Shown here piece after piece: positions 1 to 7,688 of a stretch of 64,000 bases of DNA. Source of the stretch: Kribbella sp. NBC_01245 (lineage in GTDB: Bacteria > Actinomycetota > Actinomycetes > Propionibacteriales > Kribbellaceae); assembly GCF_036226525.1 (NCBI RefSeq), contig NZ_CP108487.1, forward strand, positions 6,944,001 to 7,008,000. Direction: 5' to 3'. Within the stretch, counting starts at the first letter, position 1; each line of letters opens with the position of its first letter. The translations under genes and the position numbers were made by a program. The notes below the pieces were generated by a model. The model saw nothing but the letters and a program-made list of their open reading frames with translations, made no database searches and was not told the DNA's origin.

Positions 1-705
1 CAGAAGTACGTCCACGAACATGACGAGCTCCTGGCCGAGGCCCGTGAGAGCGACTCGCTGTTGTTCGACCGCGAGCTCGAGCTATTGCGCCCGCTACTGG
101 ACGCGTCGCCAGAGGTTGTCCATCTCCAGAGCGGGAACGGCCTCGACGGCCTTGCGCTGGTCGCTGAAGGAGCCCGTTCCGTCGTCGGCGTCGACTACAG
201 CGAAGTGGCGGCCAAGTCGGCGCAGCGTCGTTCGGACGAGTTGGGTACGGCCTGCCGCTACCTGGTCGCCGAGGTGCCGGGCGTGCCGTTGCGCGAGAAC
301 TGCGCGGATCTCGTCTACACGGGCAAGGGCGCGTTGATCTGGATGCGGGACCTATCCGCCTGGGCAAGGGATGTCGCGCGGTTGCTTCGTCCCGGCGGGC
401 ACCTGTTCGTCTACGAGGCGCATCCGATGGTGCCGTTGTGGACCTGGGACGAGGACAAGCCGCGTATCCGGCCCGATCGCGGCTACTTCGACCGGACGCA
501 TATCAACGACACGTACCCGGCGAACGGCGCGCGCGAGTGGCAGTGGACCCTCGGCGAGATCGTCACCACGATCGCCGCCGCAGGTCTCGAGGTGCTGGTC
601 CTGGAGGAGTACGCCGAGCCGTTCTGGCGAGCCGGCGGCATCTCGGCGAAAGTGTGGGACGGCCAATTACCGAATGCCTTCGCCCTCGTGGCCCGGCTAA
701 AGTAG
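1..705 (+). CDS. Class I SAM-dependent methyltransferase, 5' end cut by the window edge
   Basis: The frame is open from base 1 to the TAG at 703-705, so the start lies outside the window; the TTG at 61 is only an in-frame codon. The protein has the Rossmann methyltransferase layout: a motif I-like glycine stretch (LQSGNGLDG), then an acidic strand end (VGVDYS) that normally holds the SAM ribose, and later a motif LLRPGGHLFVYE typical of motif III. The substrate cannot be told from sequence. Neighbours give no pathway. The family call is solid, the function unknown. Confidence 0.8.
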   Translation, partial: QKYVHEHDELLAEARESDSLLFDRELELLRPLLDASPEVVHLQSGNGLDGLALVAEGARSVVGVDYSEVAAKSAQRRSDELGTACRYLVAEVPGVPLRENCADLVYTGKGALIWMRDLSAWARDVARLLRPGGHLFVYEAHPMVPLWTWDEDKPRIRPDRGYFDRTHINDTYPANGAREWQWTLGEIVTTIAAAGLEVLVLEEYAEPFWRAGGISAKVWDGQLPNAFALVARLK

Positions 706-828
706 TGGCGTGAGTATTCGTGGGCGGCGATTTCGTGGCCCCGGCCGGCACAGTGGTGCCGTCGGGGTTGGCCGTTCACGTGCGCTGAGATAGCGCCGGG
801 TCTTCCCGAGGTGACCGCGGCCGGTCGG

Positions 829-859
829 GGTGTGAACTCCACCGATTCGCCTTCACACC
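829..859. promoter_or_regulatory. 8-bp inverted repeat in the leader of the PheRS-like gene
   Basis: Perfect arms GGTGTGAA (829-836) and TTCACACC (852-859) lie 14 bp before the ATG at 873, so the right arm ends next to the likely ribosome binding site (TTGGAG, 860-865). It could be an operator or an RNA hairpin controlling translation. Nothing else in the 167-nt gap after the methyltransferase was recognised. Confidence 0.4.
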
Positions 860-872
860 TTGGAGAACTCCC

Positions 873-1964
873 ATGCTCATTCGCGATCTCGCCGACCCCG
901 CGCAGGGTCCGCACGCCATCCAGCTCGTCGCCGATTCACTCCGTACGACGCTCGCCGAGAGCTGGCCTACCGCCGAGGTGCGGGTCCGCCGGGATCACCC
1001 GGTGGTTCCGCTCGCGGACAACTACGACAACCTCGGCTATGCCCCGGACGCGATCACCCGGGACGCCCGCTACACCCGGTACGTCGGTCCAGACGAGGTC
1101 TTGCGCAGTCACAGCTCGGCGATGATCCCGCCCGCGCTGCGCGAACTCGCGTCCACCCCGCATGCGCCTGACGACGTACTGCTTGTCTGCGCGGGGATTT
1201 GCTATCGGCGCGACAGCGTCGACTGGCAGCACACCGGTACGCCGCATCAGCTCGACCTTTGGCGCATCACCCGTACGGCGGCGTGCGCGGAAGCCGACTT
1301 GGAGGAGATGATCGCGCGCGTTGTCGCGGCGGCACTGCCCGGGGCCGATTGTCGTACCGTGCCGGCCGTCCATCCGTACACCACCAAAGGCCGGCAGATC
1401 GACGTCCACTGGCAAGGTCAATGGATCGAGATCGGCGAATGCGGTCTGGCCTCGGCGGCGGTGTTGCGCCGAGCAGGTCTCACCGCGGAGTGGACCGGGC
1501 TCGCGATGGGGCTCGGCCTCGACCGGCTGGTGATGCTGCGCAAGGGCATCACGGACATCCGGTTGTTGCGTTCCGAGGATCCACGCGTCGCGGAGCAGCT
1601 GCTGGACCTCGCGCCGTACCGCCCGGTGTCGGCGATGCCCGCCGTACGACGCGACCTGTCCGTGGTGATCGGGCCGGACGTCGACGGGTCCGACGAGGTC
1701 ATCGGCGACCGCGTCCGCCACGCCCTCGGCGATGACGCCGACGCCGTCGAATCGGTCGAGGTCCTCGGCGAAACGCCGTACGACGCCTTACCGCCGTCTG
1801 CCCGATCCAGGCTGGCGCTGGCGCCGGGCCAACGGAACCTGCTGGTCAGACTGGTCCTACGTCCGCTCGACCGAACCCTCACCGACGCGCAAGCCAACAA
1901 CCTCCGCGACCGCGTCTACGCCGACCTACACGAGGGCCCCATCGCCGAATGGACCAGCCGGTAG
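873..1964 (+). CDS. Single-chain phenylalanyl-tRNA synthetase-like protein (PheS core plus FDX-ACB domain)
   Basis: The 363-aa protein resembles the catalytic core of PheRS alpha joined to a C-terminal ferredoxin-fold anticodon-binding domain, the layout of monomeric mitochondrial PheRS. Class II motif 2 is visible as CYRRDSVDW, followed by HTGTPHQLDLW, and motif 3 as GLGLDRLVML near residue 215. The last ~90 residues (from about 270, starting AVRRDLSVVI) match the FDX-ACB pattern. No pheT-like beta subunit is adjacent, and the N-terminal coiled coil of PheS is missing. It may be a second synthetase, a tRNA-dependent enzyme or an amino-acid activating protein. The ATG is preceded by TTGGAG. 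Confidence 0.75.
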   Translation: MLIRDLADPAQGPHAIQLVADSLRTTLAESWPTAEVRVRRDHPVVPLADNYDNLGYAPDAITRDARYTRYVGPDEVLRSHSSAMIPPALRELASTPHAPDDVLLVCAGICYRRDSVDWQHTGTPHQLDLWRITRTAACAEADLEEMIARVVAAALPGADCRTVPAVHPYTTKGRQIDVHWQGQWIEIGECGLASAAVLRRAGLTAEWTGLAMGLGLDRLVMLRKGITDIRLLRSEDPRVAEQLLDLAPYRPVSAMPAVRRDLSVVIGPDVDGSDEVIGDRVRHALGDDADAVESVEVLGETPYDALPPSARSRLALAPGQRNLLVRLVLRPLDRTLTDAQANNLRDRVYADLHEGPIAEWTSR

Positions 1965-2128
1965 GCGACTACGTAGGCGCCGACCGCGAGCGGGAGCTCT
2001 AGCGCCAGGGCCATCGCGAACGCCAGGGTCTGGTCGGGCCCTGGTGCTTCGGTGGTCACGTCGAACCAGGCATCCGCGAGCAACAAGGTGCCAACGGCAA
2101 GGGTCGTGAGAATGGCGCGCGGGTCAGT
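1916..2128 (-). pseudogene. Remnant of an actinobacterial polytopic membrane protein gene (C-terminal part only)
   Basis: Reading the minus strand from 2128 (T-D-P-R-A-I-L) to the stop at 1916 gives two hydrophobic helices with the motif LLLADAWFDVTT between them. I recognise this motif from small actinobacterial membrane proteins of unknown function. No start codon or N-terminal helices precede it in this frame, because the iron-permease-like gene ends in another frame at 2124. The 3' end overlaps the end of the PheRS-like gene. I read it as a 5'-deleted gene. Confidence 0.45.
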
Positions 2129-2516
2129 GGCGTTCTTCGAGGCCGATGGACTCGCGGAGTTTGGTGGCTGACAGTTGGAGTTCGGGGTCGGTGGACGCCT
2201 GGGAGTCCATCAGATCGGCGAGCGCTTCGGCGATGACGTTCAGCTTTTCCTGCGCAGCCTCTTCTGCTCGCCGGCCGGCGTTCTCCAGCAGCACCACCAG
2301 CAACAGCGTGAAGATGCTCGCCACCGTGTGGATCGCCACCTGCCAGCTCTTCAAGTCATGCCACAACGGCAGGCTGATCAGCCAGACCACCACCACACCC
2401 GCACAGACCGTGAAGAACGGTGCCTGACTCACGCGCAGATAGACAGTCTCGACGGACCGGTCGAACCAAGACCGCCGATCTCCTTGCACCCGCGACTTTG
2501 CTGCCTCATTAGCCAT
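2124..2516 (-). CDS. Low-affinity iron permease family small membrane protein
   Basis: 130 aa with two hydrophobic segments (about residues 33-55 and 62-80) and a charged C-terminal tail (ENAGRRAEEAAQEKLN), the pattern of the bacterial Fet4-like low-affinity iron permease family. Bacterial members are much shorter than yeast Fet4 and their transport role is mostly untested. The ATG at 2516-2514 has only a weak GAAGG directly in front. It stands alone between a gene remnant and a strong terminator. Confidence 0.65.
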   Translation of the reverse strand: MANEAAKSRVQGDRRSWFDRSVETVYLRVSQAPFFTVCAGVVVVWLISLPLWHDLKSWQVAIHTVASIFTLLLVVLLENAGRRAEEAAQEKLNVIAEALADLMDSQASTDPELQLSATKLRESIGLEERH

Positions 2517-2542
2517 CCTTCGAACCTACGCCCGGACGCCCC

Positions 2543-2572
2543 AGGATGACCCGCGCTCAAGCGGGTCATCCT
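2543..2572 (-). terminator. Terminator of the leftward sugar-acid operon
   Basis: A perfect 12-bp stem (2543-2554 pairs with 2561-2572) with a 6-nt loop lies 11 nt beyond the stop of the GntP permease gene. There is no long U-tract, as is common in high-GC actinobacteria. Confidence 0.75.
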
Positions 2573-2582
2573 GAGTCGGGGG

Positions 2583-3980
2583 TTAGAAGACGGCCCAGAG
2601 GAGGGCGGTGGTGGCGAAGCCGGTGAGGGAGAGGATGGTTTCCAGAACGGTCCAGGTTTGCAGGGTTTGTTTGACCGTCATGTTGAAGTACTTCGCGACG
2701 ATCCAGAAGCCGCCGTCGTTGACGTGGCTGAGGATGATCGAGCCGGCGCAGATGGCGATGGCGATGAGGGCCAGCTGGATCTGGGAGTAGCCTGCCTCGG
2801 CGACGAGCGGTCCGACGATGCCGCCGGTGGTGACGATGGCGACCGTGGCCGAGCCTTGGGCGATTCGCAGACCGCACGAGATGACGTACGCCAGCAGCAG
2901 TACGGGTAGACCCGCACTAGACAGGCTCTTGGCCAGCGCGGCGCCCACCCCGGTCGCCGAGATGACCGCGCCGAAGAACGCACCGGCGCCGACCACCAAC
3001 AAGATCATGCCCACCGGCTTCAGCGAGTCGCTGCTCAGTTCGCTGAACTCGGTGTTCGTCATACCGCGCCGCTTGCCGAGCAGCCAGTACGCCAGCAGTA
3101 CGGCGATCAGCAGCGCCACCGCCGGGTTACCGATGAACGTCAGCACGCTGAGCAAGTCCCGCTGCGGGTCGAGCAGCAGCGTGCCGAAGGTCGCCCCGAG
3201 GATCAGGATCAGCGGCAGCACGATGACGGCCAGTACGGTCGACAACCGAGGCGGCTGCTTGATCTCGCCCTCTGCCGGCTCCGCGACCAGGAACTCGTCC
3301 GGTACGGAGACAGGGACGCGTGGTGCGATGTAGAGCGGCCAGAGGACGCCCGCAACGGCGAACGCCGGTAGACCGCAGGCCAGGCCGATGATGATCAGCC
3401 AGCCCATATCGACGTGCATGAGTCCTGCCACTGCCGTCGGACCCGGGTGTGGCGGCAGGAACGCGTGGGTCATCGAGAGACCCGCTAGGACCGGTAGGGC
3501 GTACAGCACCAGCGACTTCCCGCCACGCTTCGCCGCGACGTACACCAGCGGTGCCAGCACGAAGATGCCGATGTCGAAGAAGACCGGGATACCGAAGATC
3601 AGGCCGACCAGGCCCATCGCGATCGGCGTACCCTTCGGGCCGAAGATGCGCAGCAGTTTCTGGCTGAGTACGTCGGCGCCACCGGAGCGTTCGAGCAGCG
3701 CGCCGAGCACGGTACCGAGGCCGATGATGACCGCGATATGGCCGAGGATGCCGCCGAAACCCTTCTCCAGCACGGAATCGCTGGCCTTCAGGGCGGTGCC
3801 GACGATGACCCGGACGTTCAGGCCGGCCGCCAGCGCGAGGAACAGGCCGGTCGCGAGCAGCGAGATGAACGGCTCGAGTTTGACCTTGATGATCAGGAAC
3901 AACAGCAGGCCGATGGCCACCAGACACAGCAGTAACAGGCCTGCCGTGTCATGGTGCAGCCAATCGATGACTTCATTCAT
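2583..3980 (-). CDS. gntP: GntP-family sugar acid/proton symporter
   Basis: 465 aa, a very hydrophobic protein of about 12 helices with GntP-family hallmarks such as HAFLPPHPGPTAVAG and the glycine-rich QGSATVAIVTTGG. Family members import gluconate, other aldonates or D-serine (DsdX) with protons. The start is set at ATG 3980 (MNEVIDWL), preceded by GGAAAGAG; the longer reading to 4094 would overlap the aldolase gene. It is last in the leftward operon, 28 nt after the KDPG aldolase. From context I infer N-acetyl-D-glucosaminate or a related aldonate as substrate. Confidence 0.88.
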   Translation of the reverse strand: MNEVIDWLHHDTAGLLLLCLVAIGLLLFLIIKVKLEPFISLLATGLFLALAAGLNVRVIVGTALKASDSVLEKGFGGILGHIAVIIGLGTVLGALLERSGGADVLSQKLLRIFGPKGTPIAMGLVGLIFGIPVFFDIGIFVLAPLVYVAAKRGGKSLVLYALPVLAGLSMTHAFLPPHPGPTAVAGLMHVDMGWLIIIGLACGLPAFAVAGVLWPLYIAPRVPVSVPDEFLVAEPAEGEIKQPPRLSTVLAVIVLPLILILGATFGTLLLDPQRDLLSVLTFIGNPAVALLIAVLLAYWLLGKRRGMTNTEFSELSSDSLKPVGMILLVVGAGAFFGAVISATGVGAALAKSLSSAGLPVLLLAYVISCGLRIAQGSATVAIVTTGGIVGPLVAEAGYSQIQLALIAIAICAGSIILSHVNDGGFWIVAKYFNMTVKQTLQTWTVLETILSLTGFATTALLWAVF

Positions 3981-4008
3981 GGGGTGTCTCTTTCCAGGGG
4001 GCGGAGGA

Positions 4009-4641
4009 TCAGCGCAACGCTGCGCAGAAAGCGGTCGCCTTCGCGGTGATATCGGCCCAACGGCCGTCCACCACATCGGCAGGGGACACCACATCGGTTC
4101 CAGCGCTGACGGCCAGGGCGCCGGCCTCGAGGAACTGACGCGCGTTGCCGGCGTTCACACCGCCGGACGGCACCAGCGGGACGCCGGGAAACGGCCCGCT
4201 GAGATCTTTGAGGTACCGCGGTCCGAGCTGGTGAGCCGGGAAGATCTTGACCGCCTCGGCCCCCAGCGCGACTGCGGTCATCACCTCCGAAGGGGTGAAC
4301 GAGCCGAGTACAACGGGCACGCCCGCGCGGTGAGCCGCGTCGACGATCGCGGCCGCCTCGGGCCCTTGGCCGGGCGTGACCAGGAACTGCGCGCCGGCGT
4401 CGACCGCCTGCTGAGCCTGCGCGAACGTCTGCACCGTGCCCGCGCCGACAACCGCACCGGTGGTTCCTGATGCGGCCCGTTCCAGGTGCCGGGGCAGATC
4501 CGGCGTGGTGAACGTCAACTCGATCACATGGATGCCCCCGGCAACCAACGCCGAGCACAGGTCGCGCGCGTCATCGATCGACGGCGCCCGTACGACGCTG
4601 AGCACGCGGTCTTTGCGGAGCAGATCCAGGGTGGAGGTCAT
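4009..4641 (-). CDS. eda: KDPG/KHG aldolase (2-keto-3-deoxy-6-phosphogluconate aldolase)
   Basis: 210-aa class I aldolase that splits KDPG into pyruvate and glyceraldehyde-3-phosphate. The Schiff-base lysine is in AVKIFPA (K132), and the catalytic glutamate matches E41 in IELTFTT; the phosphate-binding VPSGGVN follows. Length equals the usual family size. The start ATG 4641-4639 overlaps the TGA of the deacylase by one base (TGATG), so translation is probably coupled. It works downstream of the KDG kinase encoded on the opposite strand at 7689. Confidence 0.92.
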   Translation of the reverse strand: MTSTLDLLRKDRVLSVVRAPSIDDARDLCSALVAGGIHVIELTFTTPDLPRHLERAASGTTGAVVGAGTVQTFAQAQQAVDAGAQFLVTPGQGPEAAAIVDAAHRAGVPVVLGSFTPSEVMTAVALGAEAVKIFPAHQLGPRYLKDLSGPFPGVPLVPSGGVNAGNARQFLEAGALAVSAGTDVVSPADVVDGRWADITAKATAFCAALR

Positions 4642-6248
4642 CAAACGCCTTTCACAGCAGCAGTTGTACGTCGGAGGGCCTTGCCGGGCAGCGCGTCGTT
4701 GCGTACGCCGGCCTCGATCACGGGTGTACCGGCCACCAGCACCCAGGGAATTCCCTCGGCCTGCTGGCGCGGGTCCTCGAACGTCGCGGTGTCGCGCACC
4801 CCGTCGGGATCGAACAGCACCAGATCCGCGTGATACCCCTCGCGAATCAGGCCGCGATCGGTCAGACCGAGGCGCCGGGCCGGGCGGCCGGTGAGGTGGT
4901 GCACGCAGTCGGCGAGCTCGAGTACGCCGAGCTCGCGGACGTAGTGCGCCAGGTAACGCGGGAACGTGCCCCAAGCCCGCGGATGCGGTTTACCGCCAAC
5001 GAGAATCGCGTCCGAACCACCCGTATGGCTGGGGTGTTTCATGATCGCCTGGACGTTCTCCTCATGACCGACGTGCTGGAGGATCGTCGTGGCCAGGTTG
5101 TCCCGGATCAGGATGTCGAAGAACACGTCGGCCGGTCGCTGCCCCGTCCGCGAGGCGCGGGTGTCGATCGTCTGGCCAACAGCGTCGGCGAGTTCGGGGT
5201 TCTTCACGCCGCCGATCTCGATCGTGCGCCAATCGGTGACGCAGCCGTGGCAGCCGTCTGTACCGACCTGCTCGAGCTCATAAGTGATGCGTTCGCGATC
5301 GGCCGGGTCTTGGAGGCGCGCGAGCAACGCGTCGGCGCCGCCCTCGGAGGTCCAGCTCGGCAGAATCGCGCTGAGAGTCGTTGCCCCCGGCAAGTACGGA
5401 TAGGTGTCGGTGGTGATGTCGATCCCCGCTGCGAGGCCTTCGTCGATGAGCGCGAGCAGATCCCCAGCCCGACCGCGGTTCGGCTCGAAGTTCATCGTGG
5501 CGTGAGTGAGGTGCAGCGCGCAGCCGGACAGCCGGGCCACCTCGACCATTTCGGCGTACGCCTCGACCGCGCCTTTGCCGTACGAGCGTTGGTGCGGGCT
5601 GTAGTACCCGTTGTACTGGGCAACGACCTTGCAGAGCTCGACCAGTTCGTTCGTATCCGCGAACATCCCGGGTGTGTAGGTCAGGCCGCTGCTCATGCCG
5701 AAGGCGCCTTCTTCAAGGCCGGTGGCGAGCAATACCTTCATTTGTTCGAGTTCTGCCGCCGTGGCAGGCCTGTTCGACGTGCCGACGACCATCAGGCGGA
5801 GCGTGCCCTGCGGGACCAGGTAGGCCGCGTTGCAGGCGATGCCCCGGTCGAGGCGGTCGAGATATCCCGCGACGGTGTCCCAGTCGAAGACGAAGTCGTC
5901 CGGTTCGCCGTTCCAGCCGGCGATCTGGCGACGCAGCGCGGTTCGGGTCGGATCGTCGATCGGGGCGAACGACAGGCCGTCCTGGCCGACGACCTCGAGC
6001 GTGACGCCCTGGCTGACCTTGGCCGTGTGGTCCGGATTCGCCAGGATCTGCAGGTCGGAATGCGCGTGCATGTCGATGAACCCCGGCGCGAGCGTCAGCC
6101 CGTCGGCGTCGATCGTCCGGGTGGCGTCCCGTGGTAGGTCCTTGCCAATGGCAACGATGCGGCCGGCGTCGATCGCCACGTCGGCGTACGTCGCGGCGGC
6201 ACCGGTGCCGTCCAGTACGGACGCGCGCGTGATCAGTAGATCGGTCAT
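4641..6248 (-). CDS. N-acyl-D-amino-acid deacylase (amidohydrolase); proposed N-acetyl-D-glucosaminate deacetylase
   Basis: 535 aa, D-aminoacylase family of the amidohydrolase superfamily. Metal-site histidines are in HAHSD (H61, H63); later metal and substrate motifs HQRSYG, LHLTHA and GGSDAILV are present. The usual VVGNCG motif, whose cysteine bridges the zinc in the Alcaligenes enzyme, is VVGQDG here, so an aspartate (D90) takes that place. AGGAG stands 8 nt before the ATG. It follows the PLP enzyme by 11 nt and overlaps eda. D-glucosaminate is an alpha-D-amino acid, so its N-acetyl form is a plausible substrate in this operon. Confidence 0.85.
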   Translation of the reverse strand: MTDLLITRASVLDGTGAAATYADVAIDAGRIVAIGKDLPRDATRTIDADGLTLAPGFIDMHAHSDLQILANPDHTAKVSQGVTLEVVGQDGLSFAPIDDPTRTALRRQIAGWNGEPDDFVFDWDTVAGYLDRLDRGIACNAAYLVPQGTLRLMVVGTSNRPATAAELEQMKVLLATGLEEGAFGMSSGLTYTPGMFADTNELVELCKVVAQYNGYYSPHQRSYGKGAVEAYAEMVEVARLSGCALHLTHATMNFEPNRGRAGDLLALIDEGLAAGIDITTDTYPYLPGATTLSAILPSWTSEGGADALLARLQDPADRERITYELEQVGTDGCHGCVTDWRTIEIGGVKNPELADAVGQTIDTRASRTGQRPADVFFDILIRDNLATTILQHVGHEENVQAIMKHPSHTGGSDAILVGGKPHPRAWGTFPRYLAHYVRELGVLELADCVHHLTGRPARRLGLTDRGLIREGYHADLVLFDPDGVRDTATFEDPRQQAEGIPWVLVAGTPVIEAGVRNDALPGKALRRTTAAVKGV

Positions 6249-6259
6249 CAGTCGCGCTC

Positions 6260-7564
6260 CTAGAAGAAGGTTCGGATCAGATCGACAACGACGGGATCAT
6301 CCGCTTCGGGATCGTCAATAACCGGGACTAATCCCCATTTGTCGAAGGCCGTGCAGGGATGGGAAAGGCCGATCCGCAGCTCGTCGCCGATCACCACGGG
6401 CGCGGGAAGAGCCGGATCCCAGCGCAGGAACCCGTGCTGGTCGTTGATCGAGGGGATCGTCAGGCCTTGGACAATGCTCACCGCCTCGCCGGGCGTCCGT
6501 GGCCGGAGTAGCTGCGGCTCGGGCATGCCTTCGTCAAAAGGCAGATCGCGCTTGCCCGCGTCGAAGATGGCCAGCCCTGGTTCGGGTTGCGAGCTGATCC
6601 GGATCCACCCGTGCATAGCCGGGATCAGCTGGCCGCCGGTGGTTCGCGGCTCGCCGCCGAGGGGCGAGATGACCCGGTAGAACCCGTCATCGTGGGCGAC
6701 GTACGCGCCCGAACGCAGCACCACCTGGGCGTTCTCCAGGCCCGCGAGTACGTCGGCGACCACGTCGAAGTACGCGCTACCGCCGGCGGTGACGATCGGC
6801 GTGAGGTCTGCCGGGTAGAGGTCCGTCAGCTCTTCGTGCAACGTCTTGACGTCGCGCACGTAGTCCGCGATCAACGTGAGGCTCGCGTCGTCGGTGCCAT
6901 GCGAGAGCGATCCCTCATACCCGGCGACTCCCGCCAGGCGCAGGGTCTTCGACGCCGCGACGGCCTCCGCGATAGCCCGCGCAGTCGTACGATCGCGGGC
7001 GCCGGTCCGACCGCCGTGCGCACCCAATTCGACCAGTACGTCGAGGCGCCGTGCGTCCGGTCCGACGTGTGCTGCGCGGGCGGCGTCGACCAGCTCGACC
7101 GTACGGACGGAATCGGCCCAGACGATCACCTCGAAGCCCGGATCCTCGGCCAGTTGGTCGGCGATCCACCGGTGGGCCAAGGGGGAGATGACGGCGTTCG
7201 CGACCATCACCCGCGGTACGCCGAAGGCCCGCGCGACGGTCAGCTGGTACGAGTTCGCCACCGTGATACCCCAGCCGCCCGCCTCGAGCTGTCGCTGCCA
7301 AAGGGCGGGCGCCATCGTGGTCTTGCCGTGCGGCGCGAGCTCGACGCCACGGTCGGCGCACCACTGGGCCATCGTCGCGATGTTGTGCGCGAGAGCGGGC
7401 TCGGACAGCGTGAACAGTGGCGTCGGCAGCGCGGACAACCGTGGCTTGGCGGCGAGGACCTCGGCGACCGTCTTACCCCAGTAGGCCGGTGGGATGGCCT
7501 TGTCCTGCCAGTCCACCGTCCGATCGGCCAGGGCGGCCACGGCCGAACTGTCCAGTGCGGGCAT
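6260..7564 (-). CDS. Fold-type III PLP enzyme, D-serine dehydratase-like; proposed D-glucosaminate dehydratase
   Basis: 434 aa from ATG 7564 (MPALDSSAV), which follows GGAGGAA; in-frame codons further upstream lack a ribosome site. The N-terminal alanine-racemase-like barrel has the PLP lysine in APHGKT (K81). The C-terminal domain carries HPC (H402, C404), the zinc pair of eukaryotic-type D-serine dehydratase. Such enzymes remove water and then ammonia from D-3-hydroxy amino acids. It is first in the leftward operon with deacylase, KDPG aldolase and GntP, which points to D-glucosaminate as substrate and 2-keto-3-deoxygluconate as product. D-serine or D-threonine remain alternatives. Confidence 0.82.
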   Translation of the reverse strand: MPALDSSAVAALADRTVDWQDKAIPPAYWGKTVAEVLAAKPRLSALPTPLFTLSEPALAHNIATMAQWCADRGVELAPHGKTTMAPALWQRQLEAGGWGITVANSYQLTVARAFGVPRVMVANAVISPLAHRWIADQLAEDPGFEVIVWADSVRTVELVDAARAAHVGPDARRLDVLVELGAHGGRTGARDRTTARAIAEAVAASKTLRLAGVAGYEGSLSHGTDDASLTLIADYVRDVKTLHEELTDLYPADLTPIVTAGGSAYFDVVADVLAGLENAQVVLRSGAYVAHDDGFYRVISPLGGEPRTTGGQLIPAMHGWIRISSQPEPGLAIFDAGKRDLPFDEGMPEPQLLRPRTPGEAVSIVQGLTIPSINDQHGFLRWDPALPAPVVIGDELRIGLSHPCTAFDKWGLVPVIDDPEADDPVVVDLIRTFF

Positions 7565-7590
7565 CGAGTTCCTCCAATAAACCAGCCGGA

Positions 7591-7640
7591 TTGCGTCTAC
7601 TGCAACATCCATTGCGCATTCTGATGTCACGGTTGTAGCA
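7591..7640. promoter_or_regulatory. Candidate IclR operator region between the two divergent operons
   Basis: The 124-bp gap between the PLP enzyme and KDG kinase genes contains repeated TTGCG words (7591, 7612, 7666), the quasi-palindrome TGCAA-N6-TTGCG (7601-7616), and a wider inverted pair CTGCAAC (7600-7606) and GTTGTAG (7632-7638). The regulator gene lies in the rightward operon. This is a prediction from repeats only. Confidence 0.4.
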
Positions 7641-7688
7641 TCGCGCTAGAACTCCCGTCAACGAGTTGCGTATTTCGAGAGGACCCGC

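Noticed and set aside
740..765. T-box-like sequence (AGTGGTGCCGTCG) upstream of the PheRS-like gene
   Set aside because: It only partly matches the T-box core, and no specifier stem with a Phe codon or antiterminator could be drawn.
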